Of a stretch of DNA of 64,000 nucleotides, positions 1-9,609 are shown piece after piece. The DNA is from CAYQUC01 sp964420605. Its GTDB lineage: Bacteria > Pseudomonadota > Gammaproteobacteria > UBA6429 > Thiohalophilaceae. The translations under genes and the position numbers were made by a program. Numbering within the stretch: position 1 is the stretch's first letter; the number at the start of each line of letters is the position of its first letter. The stretch is from NCBI GenBank assembly GCA_964420605.1, contig CAYQUC010000008.1:1-64000 (forward strand), written 5' to 3'. The notes under the pieces are model-generated. The model was not told the DNA's origin. It saw only the letters and a program-made list of their open reading frames with translations, and did no database searches.

Positions 1-1
1 A

Positions 2-604
2 GTAGCGTACCTACCCATCAACCCGGAAGATCTCGGGCGCGATTATCAAGCGGTGATTCGGGTTAATAGCCAGTCGGGTAAAGGCGGTGTTGCATTTGTG
101 TTGGAACGTGACTTTGGTATTGTATTACCGCGCTGGATTCAAGTTGAATTGGCGCAATTGGTACAACAAGAAACTGAACACCATTCTGGTGAAATTAACA
201 GTAAAACTATTTATGATATTTTCTGTGACCATTTTATTGTGGATCAAAAACCAAATAGCCTAGTATCGTATCAAATCACGCGCAGTAATCAACAAGACGA
301 ACTTGAAATAAAGTTAGCTAACACTAACTCTATTATGACATTAAACGGTTCAGGTGAAGGTGCAATATCGGCCGTTATAAATGCCTGCAGTAAACAGTTT
401 GGTGTGCAAATAAACGTAACCGAATACAATGAACATGCCATTGGTGAAGGCACCGATGTTCAGGCTATCGCTTATATTGCGCTAACTATTAACCAGCAGC
501 GTATTTCGGGTGTGTCGATTGATAATGATGCAGTAAGTGCTTCTATTAAAGCGATAATATCGGCACTCAACCGCTTTCAATTACAACAAATAAAAGCGGC
601 ATAA
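2..604 (+). CDS. leuA: 2-isopropylmalate synthase, C-terminal part (partial at window start)
   Basis: The reading frame is open from base 2, and the start codon lies outside the window. The enzyme condenses acetyl-CoA with 2-oxoisovalerate in the first committed step of leucine synthesis. The visible ~200 residues match the end of the long LeuA form: a segment with INPEDLGRDYQAVIRVNSQS and SGKGGVAFVLE followed by FGIVLPRW, then the C-terminal leucine-binding regulatory domain with GEGAISAV, AIGEGTDVQAIAYI and a final helix. The catalytic TIM barrel is upstream and not visible. Family assignment rests on these motifs; the catalytic residues cannot be checked here. No leu partner follows: the next gene is a small membrane protein. 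Confidence 0.9.
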   Translation, partial: VAYLPINPEDLGRDYQAVIRVNSQSGKGGVAFVLERDFGIVLPRWIQVELAQLVQQETEHHSGEINSKTIYDIFCDHFIVDQKPNSLVSYQITRSNQQDELEIKLANTNSIMTLNGSGEGAISAVINACSKQFGVQINVTEYNEHAIGEGTDVQAIAYIALTINQQRISGVSIDNDAVSASIKAIISALNRFQLQQIKAA

Positions 605-610
605 ATTACA

Positions 611-1003
611 TTGGCTATAACGTTAATTGTGAATGAAAAACTGATTATTGCGGGTGGCATTTATCACAGTGTATTGATCATTTTTCATTTACTGTTTTGG
701 CGATTATTTAATTGGACAAAATCTTTGAAACAATTAAATGTTGTCAACCAAGCTACCATGCAAGTTTTAAATATAAGTATCACCTTTATATTTTTTATCT
801 TTAGTTATATTTCATTTTTTCATACACAAGAATTATTAAATACTGAATTGGGTAATTCATTATTAGTTTTGATATCGATTTTATGGCTCTTTAGAGCAGT
901 GCAACAAATTATTTTTTACACGTTAAAACACAAATCCTCTATTGCTCTTGCATTTTATTTTTTAATCGGTGCAGGCCTTTATGGCATCCCTATAATTTTT
1001 TAA
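611..1003 (+). CDS. small integral membrane protein, unknown function
   Basis: This is a 130-residue hydrophobic protein with about four predicted membrane segments (roughly residues 11-30, 52-70, 80-98 and 110-130) separated by short basic loops. I recognise no family. The start is uncertain: TTG at 611 or in-frame GTG at 629, neither with a convincing ribosome binding site. It begins seven bases after leuA and may be cotranscribed with it. A short hairpin follows its stop. Codon use and AT content match the neighbours. That it is a real gene is inferred from the uninterrupted hydrophobic periodicity; function is unknown. Confidence 0.6.
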   Translation: MAITLIVNEKLIIAGGIYHSVLIIFHLLFWRLFNWTKSLKQLNVVNQATMQVLNISITFIFFIFSYISFFHTQELLNTELGNSLLVLISILWLFRAVQQIIFYTLKHKSSIALAFYFLIGAGLYGIPIIF

Positions 1004-1009
1004 GAGCAT

Positions 1010-1042
1010 GATAACATCCGTGTTATCGCAATCCATTTTATT
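1010..1042. terminator. hairpin between convergent genes
   Basis: A perfect 7-bp stem GATAACA / TGTTATC with a TCCG loop lies at 1010-1027, followed on the + strand by a T-rich stretch after a few bases. It sits between the small membrane gene and the convergent copper oxidase gene. The T-run is not immediate, so strength is uncertain. Confidence 0.45.
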
Positions 1043-1049
1043 CAACAAC

Positions 1050-2048
1050 TTAATGTTCTGTCACATGCCATTTAGTAATCATACCCGCTCGAATGTGACT
1101 GAGTACATGGCAGTGGTATAACCATTCACCGGGATTTTTTGCTGTCATGTCTACCGATACCATGCTAGTTGGTAGTAGTTCAACTACATCGGTTCGTTTG
1201 CCATAATTAACCACCGTTTGGCCGTGCCAATGAGCGGTATGTAAATCCATTTCGGAACCCATGCCGATTAAATGCCATCGAACTCTAGCGCCTTGTGGTA
1301 CGATTAAGCCTTCAAGGTTACCAAAAATATAACCATTTAACGCATGTTTCATGCCGGCTTTGGCACCCATCTCTTCATTGAATATCATGTATAAAGTGGT
1401 AAATTCATAATCAATATCTTTTGGTCTAGAGTCGTGCTTGGAACGTTCTTTACCTTTTTTAGTGACCACTATCGAACCAATTAAACCATCGTATACTTCT
1501 TTGACTGAATCAACATGCGAATGGTAAACCCAAACAATGGAGGATGGACCAAATTCTGTTGGCCCAGAATCTTCATCCATTACCCAAGTGTAAGTATATG
1601 AGTCTCCTGGACGAACAAACGCACCTGGATAATTTTTACTGCCATCATGGTAAGCGCCATCATTCTCGGGTGTATAAAACACACCGTGGGGATGCATTGA
1701 TAGTGGTTTGTCGGCATTGTTTTTAAAATGAATTTTTAAAGTGTCACCAACAACACCGCGAAACTGAGGTCCTAAAATTCCCATCCATTGTGGTTGTGGT
1801 ACGGGTATGGAATAACTCGCATCACTATATTCGACATAACGGTACTTAGTATACTCCGTTGTTTCGCCCCAAATACCAAGTCCATCTTGCTGTTTGATTT
1901 TATTAATGCCTGATGGAGCATAATTCCACACGAGCTTTTCTGCAGCCACATAGTAGTGTCGCAGCTGGCCATTTGCATGACCTTGTGAACTAATAATGAA
2001 CAATAAAAATAGCGATGACAGTGCAAACCAATCTTTAAAGATTTTCAT
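1050..2048 (-). CDS. two-domain multicopper oxidase, exported
   Basis: Two cupredoxin domains follow a signal peptide (residues 1-25). Copper ligands are complete: HPHG 119-122, HSH 176-178, H270/H273/H275 in a HTAHWHG motif, and the type-1 site H312-C313-H314, H318, M323 in HCHVLSHIRAGM. Multicopper oxidases oxidise phenolics or metal ions (Cu, Fe, Mn) and reduce O2 to water. At 332 residues this is about half the size of three-domain laccases; the HPHG region (GVFYTPENDGAYHDG) recalls ceruloplasmin-like two-domain enzymes, which usually act as trimers. The substrate cannot be read from sequence. The gene is monocistronic, with a 355-bp upstream region. It is unrelated in architecture to the second oxidase at 7484. 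Confidence 0.88.
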   Translation of the reverse strand: MKIFKDWFALSSLFLLFIISSQGHANGQLRHYYVAAEKLVWNYAPSGINKIKQQDGLGIWGETTEYTKYRYVEYSDASYSIPVPQPQWMGILGPQFRGVVGDTLKIHFKNNADKPLSMHPHGVFYTPENDGAYHDGSKNYPGAFVRPGDSYTYTWVMDEDSGPTEFGPSSIVWVYHSHVDSVKEVYDGLIGSIVVTKKGKERSKHDSRPKDIDYEFTTLYMIFNEEMGAKAGMKHALNGYIFGNLEGLIVPQGARVRWHLIGMGSEMDLHTAHWHGQTVVNYGKRTDVVELLPTSMVSVDMTAKNPGEWLYHCHVLSHIRAGMITKWHVTEH

Positions 2049-2403
2049 TTAAACCCCCAAGTTATGTTATTTACAATAGTGAAAACAATTACTGGCTGAT
2101 TAGTAAATCAGACGTTGCTGTAATTTTTACTCTATCGACAAATATTAAAATAACCTTAAGTTCTAGTTGAAACAGATCTGAATTAGTCTGAATTTTGTGA
2201 AATATTTGATCAATAAAAAGGTTTGTTTATTTCTACATAACAATTGATCAATAAATAGTTGTTTAAAAGTTTCATGACAGGTCATGCACCATGCCAGAGA
2301 CATTTTTAGACTGGCATCTAGAGTTTATAATGGAACCATTGCTGCAAAATCGGACAGGTAGAGCACCGACCCATTCCTTTAAAAAAATTACCGGTTTTAT
2401 AAT
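2049..2403. other. intergenic region upstream of the copper oxidase gene
   Basis: No gene is seen in these 355 bases. They hold two direct copies of TTGATCAATAAA (2206-2217 and 2244-2255, 38 bp apart) and a perfect palindrome CATGAC-AG-GTCATG at 2273-2286. These could be operator sites for the leftward oxidase gene, but no known regulator consensus fits. No strong terminator is evident after the GGDEF-EAL gene that ends at 2404. Confidence 0.4.
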
Positions 2404-5328
2404 TTAGCCATTAACGACACTACTATCTTCGCTAAACAACTCGGTTAAATCTGATTGATAGTTATAAATAATTTCAGGCTTACCTAGATGATAACCCTGA
2501 GAATAATCAACGCCTATTTGATTTATTAAATTATAAATTTCAGCATTTTCGACATACTCTGCAACCGTTTCTTTGCCGAACTCATGTGCAATATCATTAA
2601 TCGCGCGCACCATGGTTTTGTTTAATGACTTAGTCGCCATATCCTTTACAAACAGACCATCAATCTTAACCACGTCAACTGGTAAATCTGCCAAATAAGC
2701 AAATGAGGAATAACCCACGCCAAAATCATCTAATGCTGTTTTACAACCTAATGACTGAATATTTCGTAACAATTTATTGGCAGTGTTCATATTCGCGATG
2801 GCAATTGTTTCTGTTACTTCAAACAATAAATTTTTAGGATCTATGTTGTATAACTCAATTTCATTTTTGATTAAATCAAAAGTAGTTTCATTATCAATTG
2901 AATGTGCAGATAGATTAATCGATATTTTTATCGTCGGGTTACATTTTTGTTGCTCTGATAATAAACGCAACGCGTTTCGTAATACCCACGAATCAATTTC
3001 AAGCATTAATCCAAAGCGTTCTGCTGCAGCTAAAAATCCATATGGCATTATGATCTTATCATCAACATCCGTCATGCGCAGCAGGACTTCGTAATAACTC
3101 ACTGTATTTTCTTTGGTATTGTAAATCGGTTGGCAAGCCAATAAAAAATGATCGTGGATTAATGCTTGTTTAATCCGTCTGGTCCAACCAATATCCCGTG
3201 ACATATCAGACACGTGTTTATCATCATCTTTTGAATAAACATAAACCTGGTTACGGCCTAACCGTTTTGCTTCATGACAAGCAAAATCAGCTCTTGCTAA
3301 TAAATCTTCTTTAGTTTTAATCTCATTGTTAATATAAGCAGCACCGATCGAACACGTTATATCAACCACATGCCCTTCGTATTTAAAAGTATAATTACAT
3401 AATATTTCTCGAAAACAATCTGCCACATAACTCAATTTAACGTCACTTTCATGGTACAACAAAATTGCAAACTCATCACCACCCATACGTCCTAGAATAT
3501 CTGCTTTTCGAATTCTAGCCTGCAATAATTTTGACACTTCAACAATAAGTTGATCACCGGCAAGGTGTCCCATTGTATCATTAACGTATTTAAAGTTATC
3601 TAAATCAAGATAAATAATCGCATTTGTATTTGAATCACCGCAGACATGTTCATTAACGGCTTTTTCTAGTGCATTGTTAAAAAAATTTCTGTTGTATAAA
3701 CTGGTTAGCGAATCATGATTTGCTTGATAATGTAAATCATCTATTAGTGCTTTTCGTTCACTAACATCCTCGACAACCGCAGTAAAATGACACTGTCCAT
3801 CAACAATCATTTCATTAACCTTTACTGACACTGGAAAAACTGTACCATCTTTCTTTACTGCATGGAGTTCTCTATTTTTACCCATGATACTTGACTGACC
3901 TGTCTCTAAAAAATGAATTATTTTTTCTTGATGAATTTCTGAATCAGGCCAGGGTATAATTTCTGATATATCCTTTCCTATTACCTCCTGTGCTGAATAC
4001 TGAAATAATACTTGAGCGGCATTATTAAAACTTTCGATAACACCCGATTCATCTGTAATTATTATTCCTTCAAGTGCATTATCCAATATTGATTGCAAAC
4101 GGGTTTGGCGTGCTTGAACTTGTTCACGCATATTACTAAAAGCGCTTAACAGTTTATTTATTTCCGTGCCATAATATTGTCCAACAGAATTAACCGGTTC
4201 CCCTTTTGCTTCTGCATTTAATGCTTTTGCCAAAATTATAATTGGTCGTAACAAACTAATTTCAAATGCAAATGAAATTATCGCTAACACTGTTATGATA
4301 AGTATTGCTGAATACCAAATCACATTTGATATTTTATTAGAGGTGTTTTGCGAAAACTGTATACTCTCATTTGATTGTTCAGCGAGTATAATTTGTAACT
4401 GTATAATATTTTCCCAAACATAATTTATTTCAGGTTGAATAATATCTTCTAGTAATCGAATGTCTTTTCGCCATTCATCCGATAAATAAATTTCTTTTGC
4501 TCGCTCAAAACTTATATTATAAAGTTTTAAATACGTTATAATGTCAGTTAAGTATTTTGACTGTATTTCAGTAAGATTTTTCTGTTCATTTTGAAATTTT
4601 AATTTCTCTAGTACTAAATTTAATTTTTTAATAGTGGCCTCTCTATTAGCTAAACCGTATTTATTGTTCTTTTTATCAGCATTATACAACCCTAAGCGAC
4701 TTGAAAAAAACACCGTGACATTTTGCGTTTGCTTTGACCACAAATTTTGCGCCTTTTCAAATAAAGAAACTACGGGTGCTGCATTACCAGATTTATTGAT
4801 AACGTAGTTAAATGTCCTGTTTAATTTTTCATTTAACGGTTTCAAAGAGTGTTTAATAATTATCGTGGCTGGATAACGCTTATCAACATTAACCGTCGTC
4901 TCATTAAACTCTTTTATTGGAACTTTTAATGCTTTAACATTAACAATTATTTTTTCTACTGTGTTTTTAATTTTATTAACATCTGAATTTTGATTGCTAT
5001 TTTTTGCTATAATATTAAATAATGGATTATTTAACATTGTTTGAATTTCAGTAAAAAGTAAATTATACGTTTGCTCAATTGATTCACTATAATCTGAGTC
5101 ACCATTTAACAGTTGTTCGTACAACTCCTTTTCTAGGACTTGTAAAATACTATTTGTTTTTGCTAGCGATTGACTTACCGTATAAATAATATTTGAACGA
5201 GCAAGGTTATTACTGGAGGAAACTGAGTTTAAATTTTGAGCATAAAAAACTAAACACGTTACTATAAAACTAATAACGATAGTGAACAGAATTAATCGAG
5301 ATTTTAAACTAGTTTGAGTCAAGAACAT
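2404..5328 (-). CDS. membrane sensor with HAMP-like, PAS, GGDEF and EAL domains
   Basis: This 974-residue cyclic-di-GMP enzyme is anchored by membrane segments near residues 10-30 and 335-357 that flank a ~300-residue periplasmic sensor region I cannot assign. A HAMP-like stretch follows (about 358-410), then a PAS domain (~415-530), a GGDEF domain with intact GGDEF at 616-620 and an RxxD inhibitory site (RKAD) five residues upstream, and an EAL domain (~720-965). The EAL signature reads EVL (747-749), a tolerated variant, and DDFGVGYSS is present. Both cyclase and phosphodiesterase activity are possible. It is divergent from the PstS-like/porin pair at 5526, so its sensor domain may report on the same ligand (inference). 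Confidence 0.9.
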   Translation of the reverse strand: MFLTQTSLKSRLILFTIVISFIVTCLVFYAQNLNSVSSSNNLARSNIIYTVSQSLAKTNSILQVLEKELYEQLLNGDSDYSESIEQTYNLLFTEIQTMLNNPLFNIIAKNSNQNSDVNKIKNTVEKIIVNVKALKVPIKEFNETTVNVDKRYPATIIIKHSLKPLNEKLNRTFNYVINKSGNAAPVVSLFEKAQNLWSKQTQNVTVFFSSRLGLYNADKKNNKYGLANREATIKKLNLVLEKLKFQNEQKNLTEIQSKYLTDIITYLKLYNISFERAKEIYLSDEWRKDIRLLEDIIQPEINYVWENIIQLQIILAEQSNESIQFSQNTSNKISNVIWYSAILIITVLAIISFAFEISLLRPIIILAKALNAEAKGEPVNSVGQYYGTEINKLLSAFSNMREQVQARQTRLQSILDNALEGIIITDESGVIESFNNAAQVLFQYSAQEVIGKDISEIIPWPDSEIHQEKIIHFLETGQSSIMGKNRELHAVKKDGTVFPVSVKVNEMIVDGQCHFTAVVEDVSERKALIDDLHYQANHDSLTSLYNRNFFNNALEKAVNEHVCGDSNTNAIIYLDLDNFKYVNDTMGHLAGDQLIVEVSKLLQARIRKADILGRMGGDEFAILLYHESDVKLSYVADCFREILCNYTFKYEGHVVDITCSIGAAYINNEIKTKEDLLARADFACHEAKRLGRNQVYVYSKDDDKHVSDMSRDIGWTRRIKQALIHDHFLLACQPIYNTKENTVSYYEVLLRMTDVDDKIIMPYGFLAAAERFGLMLEIDSWVLRNALRLLSEQQKCNPTIKISINLSAHSIDNETTFDLIKNEIELYNIDPKNLLFEVTETIAIANMNTANKLLRNIQSLGCKTALDDFGVGYSSFAYLADLPVDVVKIDGLFVKDMATKSLNKTMVRAINDIAHEFGKETVAEYVENAEIYNLINQIGVDYSQGYHLGKPEIIYNYQSDLTELFSEDSSVVNG

Positions 5329-5525
5329 GGCTTTAAGTATACTTATATATCAATATATACCGTCAATATTAGCATAGCTTTAAAATATTAATAAATAATC
5401 ACAAAATACAAGGTTGTTAATATAATTCGATAAGACCTTAAAGAATATTCACTTAATGCCGACCTTATATGGCTTAAATATTAAAAATAATTAATGGTTG
5501 TCACGCAATAATTTCAACATAAAAT

Positions 5526-6038
5526 ATGTTTACACCACAATATACAGTGATACCTGCTAGAGTGTTGATTCAATTCAAAATAATAACAAATTCGATTGTC
5601 TATAAAATTTTTATAGCAGTTACGTTAATGTATTTTTTTTCTCAATTAATTGATAACGTACAGGCAGATATAATTATTGTTGCAAATCCTGGTTTCAAAG
5701 CTGACACTATTTCAATTAATAAATTAAAAAAATTATGGTTAGGTAAAACAAAAAAAATAAGCTCTATTGGTCGAGTTCATATTATTGACCAGGCTGAGTA
5801 CAATGATAGTACTCGATTATTCTATCAAAAAATTATCAAAAAAAAACCGAAACAAGTTAAGGCTTATTGGGCAAAACTTCAATTTATTGGCAAAGGTTTC
5901 CCGCCTAGAATCTTGCAAAATGATAATGCCGTTATTAAGTGGTTATTAAAGACTAAAAACGGTATTGGTTATATCGATAGTAAAACAAAAACAAGCAACT
6001 TAAAAATATTGATGACGATATCCGGGTCAGCACCATGA
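5526..6038 (+). CDS. short PstS-like periplasmic substrate-binding domain protein
   Basis: A long basic leader and hydrophobic segment (to about residue 48, ending NVQADI) suggest export. The mature ~120 residues resemble the first lobe of phosphate-type binding proteins: IIIVANPG, then SINKLKKLWLGK, FYQKIIKKKP and a C-terminal GIGYI segment. It is much shorter than PstS (about 340 residues) and lacks the usual phosphate-binding TGSG loop, so the ligand is open. The stop overlaps the next gene's start by ATGA at 6035-6038, implying translational coupling to the porin. Such short binding proteins next to porins and c-di-GMP sensors recur in gammaproteobacteria (family knowledge). Confidence 0.7.
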   Translation: MFTPQYTVIPARVLIQFKIITNSIVYKIFIAVTLMYFFSQLIDNVQADIIIVANPGFKADTISINKLKKLWLGKTKKISSIGRVHIIDQAEYNDSTRLFYQKIIKKKPKQVKAYWAKLQFIGKGFPPRILQNDNAVIKWLLKTKNGIGYIDSKTKTSNLKILMTISGSAP

Positions 6039-7180
6039 CGTATACAGTTAGATACTTAAAAATTAACACTGACACTATTTTGGGACCTTACCCTAAATTA
6101 CTGTTAACCCTATTAGTAATGCTATTATTAAGCCGTACAGTTCTTGCCGTTAATTTTGGTTTATTTAGTGATATAAAACTGGTTGAGTCAAATGCCAAAA
6201 ATGACAATATTGGCTTTGCTTTAGGCGATTTAGATTTTTACGCAACGCATGAAATTTCGGACAATACTCGAGGCTTTGTTGAACTTGTATTTGAAAACAC
6301 TAACAACGGCATAATCACCGATCTTGAACGACTGTGGATCATGCGCAGCTTTAGTGATGAACTCAACATCAGCGCTGGCCGTTTTCATACACCACTAGGG
6401 CGTTGGAACCGAACCTACCATCATGGTAGTTTAATTCAAGATACTGTCAGTAGGCCATTCTTTTTGGATTTTGAAGACGGTGATGCCGCTGTACTACCAG
6501 TGCACCTAGTCGGAGTCATGTTAACCGGCGATTTTATAAATGCGAATGATGAAATAAACTATGAAGTTGCTATCGGTAACGGCCCATCACTGGACTCCAG
6601 TAACGGTTTTTCGCCAACAACAAAACCTGAGATTGATATTAATGGCAGTTCAGATAAAAATGCCAATAAAACACTGGTGGCTAGAATAATATATGCTCAC
6701 GATTCTACGCCTTTAAAAATTGGATTTTTCGCGATGATGCACGACGTTGCAGAATCCGCAACCGCTAATGCAGGTTTAACAAGTTTAGGTTCGACTTTAG
6801 TCAAACAAACGATCATTGGTAGCGATTTATTATACAATAACGATAGTTTTGAAATACTTAGCGAATATTACCAATTTACTAATAACAGTAATGTTGGCTC
6901 AACCGCAAGCTATTCTGCTACTGCATGGTTTGTGCAATTGGGCTATAAAATAACGGATAAATTAAAAATTATTGCTCGTGAAGAATCCTTAAGCTTCAAT
7001 AAAAATAACGACAGTTACTTTCTAATTTTAGGGACCGAGCAGGCTCGTCACCACCTACTGGCATTGCGCTATGATCTTGATGAATCTAACGCTTTAAAAT
7101 TAGAATTAAATAACACAGATAATGACATTAGTGTCGATACTACAAGTATCACTTTACAATGGGCATTTTTAATTCCGTAA
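6035..7180 (+). CDS. outer-membrane porin-like beta-barrel protein
   Basis: The 381-residue protein has an N-terminal hydrophobic export signal (about residues 20-38, ending SRTVLA) and alternating amphipathic strands throughout. It reads like a porin: FGLFSDIKL, LGDLDFYATHEIS, a conserved GRFHTPLGRWNRTYHHG segment, and repeated short-turn strands to a C-terminal aromatic strand (LQWAFLIP). It lacks a canonical terminal Phe, ending in Pro. It is translationally coupled to the preceding PstS-like gene, so the two probably act on one solute, with the barrel as channel and the binding protein in the periplasm (inference). Confidence 0.72.
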   Translation: MTYTVRYLKINTDTILGPYPKLLLTLLVMLLLSRTVLAVNFGLFSDIKLVESNAKNDNIGFALGDLDFYATHEISDNTRGFVELVFENTNNGIITDLERLWIMRSFSDELNISAGRFHTPLGRWNRTYHHGSLIQDTVSRPFFLDFEDGDAAVLPVHLVGVMLTGDFINANDEINYEVAIGNGPSLDSSNGFSPTTKPEIDINGSSDKNANKTLVARIIYAHDSTPLKIGFFAMMHDVAESATANAGLTSLGSTLVKQTIIGSDLLYNNDSFEILSEYYQFTNNSNVGSTASYSATAWFVQLGYKITDKLKIIAREESLSFNKNNDSYFLILGTEQARHHLLALRYDLDESNALKLELNNTDNDISVDTTSITLQWAFLIP

Positions 7181-7483
7181 ACCTTAAAATAGTCTTAACA
7201 ATTTTCGAATTTGCTTATAAATTTCTATATAACAATAATCGTATTTTACTTTTAGATTATTTTGTTTATACTCCGAACTCAGCATAAGAATTCTATTCCT
7301 ATGTGGCTCTAGTCTTAATTTAGTCTTTTACTCTCACAGAATAACCACCTAAGTATAAAAACTGAATATAAAAAATGGATATAAAACTTGCCGTTTTTAT
7401 CTCTCATTGTTTTAGTCAATACAGTAGTACATCAACACCAATTTTATGGACAATCTTAACATTAACAGTAAAAAGGAATCACC
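7181..7483. other. intergenic leader of the CotA-like oxidase gene
   Basis: This 303-bp AT-rich stretch has no open frame worth calling. A good ribosome binding site (AAAGGA) precedes the ATG at 7484. I see no clear promoter pair or terminator for the upstream porin gene. Confidence 0.4.
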
Positions 7484-9538
7484 ATGACACCTAATAACAA
7501 TGACACAGCTACTACTGCAGGTGCTGCAGTAGCTCCTACTAAAAGAATTATACCAACATTAAAAGATTTGTTTGTACAGCAAGCACCGAGTGCTTTAGCG
7601 CCTAATTTTATTTATTCTTCAAATAATGAAAAAGATAAAAAGGATAAGCATGAAAAATCAGGCCAAGAAAAATCTAACCATGACAGCGAAGATACGCAAC
7701 AAACAACTCAATACACCATCGTTGCACAACAAGCTGTACATTACACGGGTTTGACCAATGCTCAAAATGTACAACTGGCTACTAAAATTTGGGGCTATGG
7801 TGAACAAGGTGAAGACCATACAAATATTAAAGTAACTTGGCCGGGTAAAACATTTGAAGTTAAAAGCAATAACCAAACCAAAGTAAAATGGATTAACGAC
7901 TTAAGGGATGCTAAAGGTAATCCATTATCACCTTTATTACCAATCGATAACTCCTTGCATTGGTGTTATTCATTAAAAGATAAAAAGCGAAACATCGCAA
8001 CCGACGGTGCGCCATTGGTAGCACATTTACACGGCGGTCACAGTAGTCCGCAGGCCGATGGCAACCCAGAATATTTTGAAGGTCTCACCGCCAATAGCCG
8101 TGGCCCACGCTTTGTGAGTAATGAATACCAATATGATAATAGCCAACGCGCGGGTGCATTATGGTATCACGATCATGCACTTGGTATTACACGCTTAAAT
8201 GTCTACTCGGGCCTGGCCGGTTTTTATATCATTCGCGATCAACATGACACCGGTAAACATAATAATCCTCTGGGTTTACCTGCTAAGCAATACGAACTTG
8301 CATACTTGGTTCAAGATCGCATGTTTAAAGAAAATGGCGATTTATTCTTTCCGGCTTTTCCGGGTGATCCTGAATTTTCAGGATTTATTGACAATCCTAA
8401 AGTACAAGGGCCATCAATATTAGCTGAATTTTTTGGTGATCATATTGTAGTGAATGGTAAATTGTGGCCTAAAGCAAGTGTCGAACCACGCCATTATCGA
8501 ATTCGGTTACTCAATGGCAGTGATAGTCGATTTATGCGATTACAGTTACGCAGTGTTACAGCTGATGCAAATGATTTAAACAATGCAAGCCAACCGTTAG
8601 GCTTTACCGTAATCGGAAGTGACCAAGGTTTATTGGAGCAATCAACTACTGTCACTTCATTGGATTTTATGCCGGGTGAACGCTTGGACATTGTATTCGA
8701 TTTTTCAACTGTGCCCGCAAACTCACGTGTCATTATTGAAAATATTTTAGGTGACGCACCTTTTACCGGTGTCACTCGAGAAATAGGTACCAATACACAG
8801 GCAGGTTCATTAACTGATCGTATTATGGCGTTTGATGTTAACCTTGCTTTAAACTCATCAGCACAAGACTATTCCGATAGTGATAAAGAAGAGCATGACA
8901 ATAAACACGGTGCTTCTGACATTATTCTAGACCTATTTAATAAACAGACATTAGATTCAAAATTAAACAAGCTCTATCCCGCTATACCAAGCCAAATTAA
9001 TCGATATCGAAAACTTGGGTTATTTGAAGGCAGTGATGATCTTGGACGATTAATGCCAATGCTTGGTACTGCAGAACCAGTAACCGATGTTAATAGTGTG
9101 CAAGTTCAGGGTGCAATGCCGTGGGGAAATGCAGTGACTGAAAACCCCAATCTTGGCGATACGGAAATTTGGGAATTTTATAATGTAACAAGTGATGTCC
9201 ATCCTATTCATGTTCATTTAGTTCATTTTGAAATTATTAGCCGAGATAAATTCACTTCAACAAATACAGCGCAAGCGATAACTCAACACGATGGCAAACA
9301 AGGAATAGGGGCAAAGATTGAAAATATAAATATTGTCACTGATCCTAATAATCCAGCAAATCCGGTATTAGCAAGTGAGAAAGGTCCAAAAGACATGGTG
9401 ATGTGTTATCCCGGTGAGGTAACGCGTATTAAAATGGTATTTGATCGCCCTGGACGTTATGTATGGCATTGCCATATTTTGTCGCATGAAGATCATGAAA
9501 TGATGCGTCCAATACACGTTGGTCCAGGTCCATTTTAA
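7484..9538 (+). CDS. CotA/bilirubin-oxidase-type multicopper oxidase
   Basis: This is a 684-residue three-domain multicopper oxidase. Ligand motifs are intact: HLHGGH 181-186, WYHDHALGITRLNVYSG from 227, HPIHVH 573-578, and HCHILSHEDHEMM 662-674 with C663 and axial M673. The arrangement and the HDHALGITR segment match the CotA/phenoxazinone-synthase/bilirubin-oxidase group, which oxidises phenolics, bilirubin or metals. Residues ~48-75 form a charged Lys/Asp/His/Glu-rich linker. No signal peptide or Tat motif is visible at the N-terminus, so it may be cytoplasmic or exported by a non-classical route. The gene stands alone and ends at a strong terminator. Confidence 0.9.
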   Translation: MTPNNNDTATTAGAAVAPTKRIIPTLKDLFVQQAPSALAPNFIYSSNNEKDKKDKHEKSGQEKSNHDSEDTQQTTQYTIVAQQAVHYTGLTNAQNVQLATKIWGYGEQGEDHTNIKVTWPGKTFEVKSNNQTKVKWINDLRDAKGNPLSPLLPIDNSLHWCYSLKDKKRNIATDGAPLVAHLHGGHSSPQADGNPEYFEGLTANSRGPRFVSNEYQYDNSQRAGALWYHDHALGITRLNVYSGLAGFYIIRDQHDTGKHNNPLGLPAKQYELAYLVQDRMFKENGDLFFPAFPGDPEFSGFIDNPKVQGPSILAEFFGDHIVVNGKLWPKASVEPRHYRIRLLNGSDSRFMRLQLRSVTADANDLNNASQPLGFTVIGSDQGLLEQSTTVTSLDFMPGERLDIVFDFSTVPANSRVIIENILGDAPFTGVTREIGTNTQAGSLTDRIMAFDVNLALNSSAQDYSDSDKEEHDNKHGASDIILDLFNKQTLDSKLNKLYPAIPSQINRYRKLGLFEGSDDLGRLMPMLGTAEPVTDVNSVQVQGAMPWGNAVTENPNLGDTEIWEFYNVTSDVHPIHVHLVHFEIISRDKFTSTNTAQAITQHDGKQGIGAKIENINIVTDPNNPANPVLASEKGPKDMVMCYPGEVTRIKMVFDRPGRYVWHCHILSHEDHEMMRPIHVGPGPF

Positions 9539-9556
9539 CCTCGTAGTTTTTAAACT

Positions 9557-9593
9557 TGTCAGCTCGTCTAACATTAACCGAGCTGACATTTTA
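9557..9593. terminator. intrinsic terminator between convergent genes
   Basis: A perfect 10-bp stem, TGTCAGCTCG (9557-9566) with CGAGCTGACA (9579-9588), is followed by TTTTAT on the + strand. It terminates the CotA-like gene and, being symmetric, may also serve the convergent regulator gene ending at 9610. Confidence 0.85.
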
Positions 9594-9609
9594 TGATTAA
9601 TAGAAAAAA

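Noticed and set aside
5526..6038. Pseudogene of a full PstS
   Set aside because: The frame is complete with a leader, is translationally coupled to the next gene, and no further PstS fragment follows; a short stand-alone family fits better.
8494..8793. 99-residue antisense frame inside the CotA-like gene
   Set aside because: It is the shadow of a strong multicopper-oxidase frame with all copper ligands intact.
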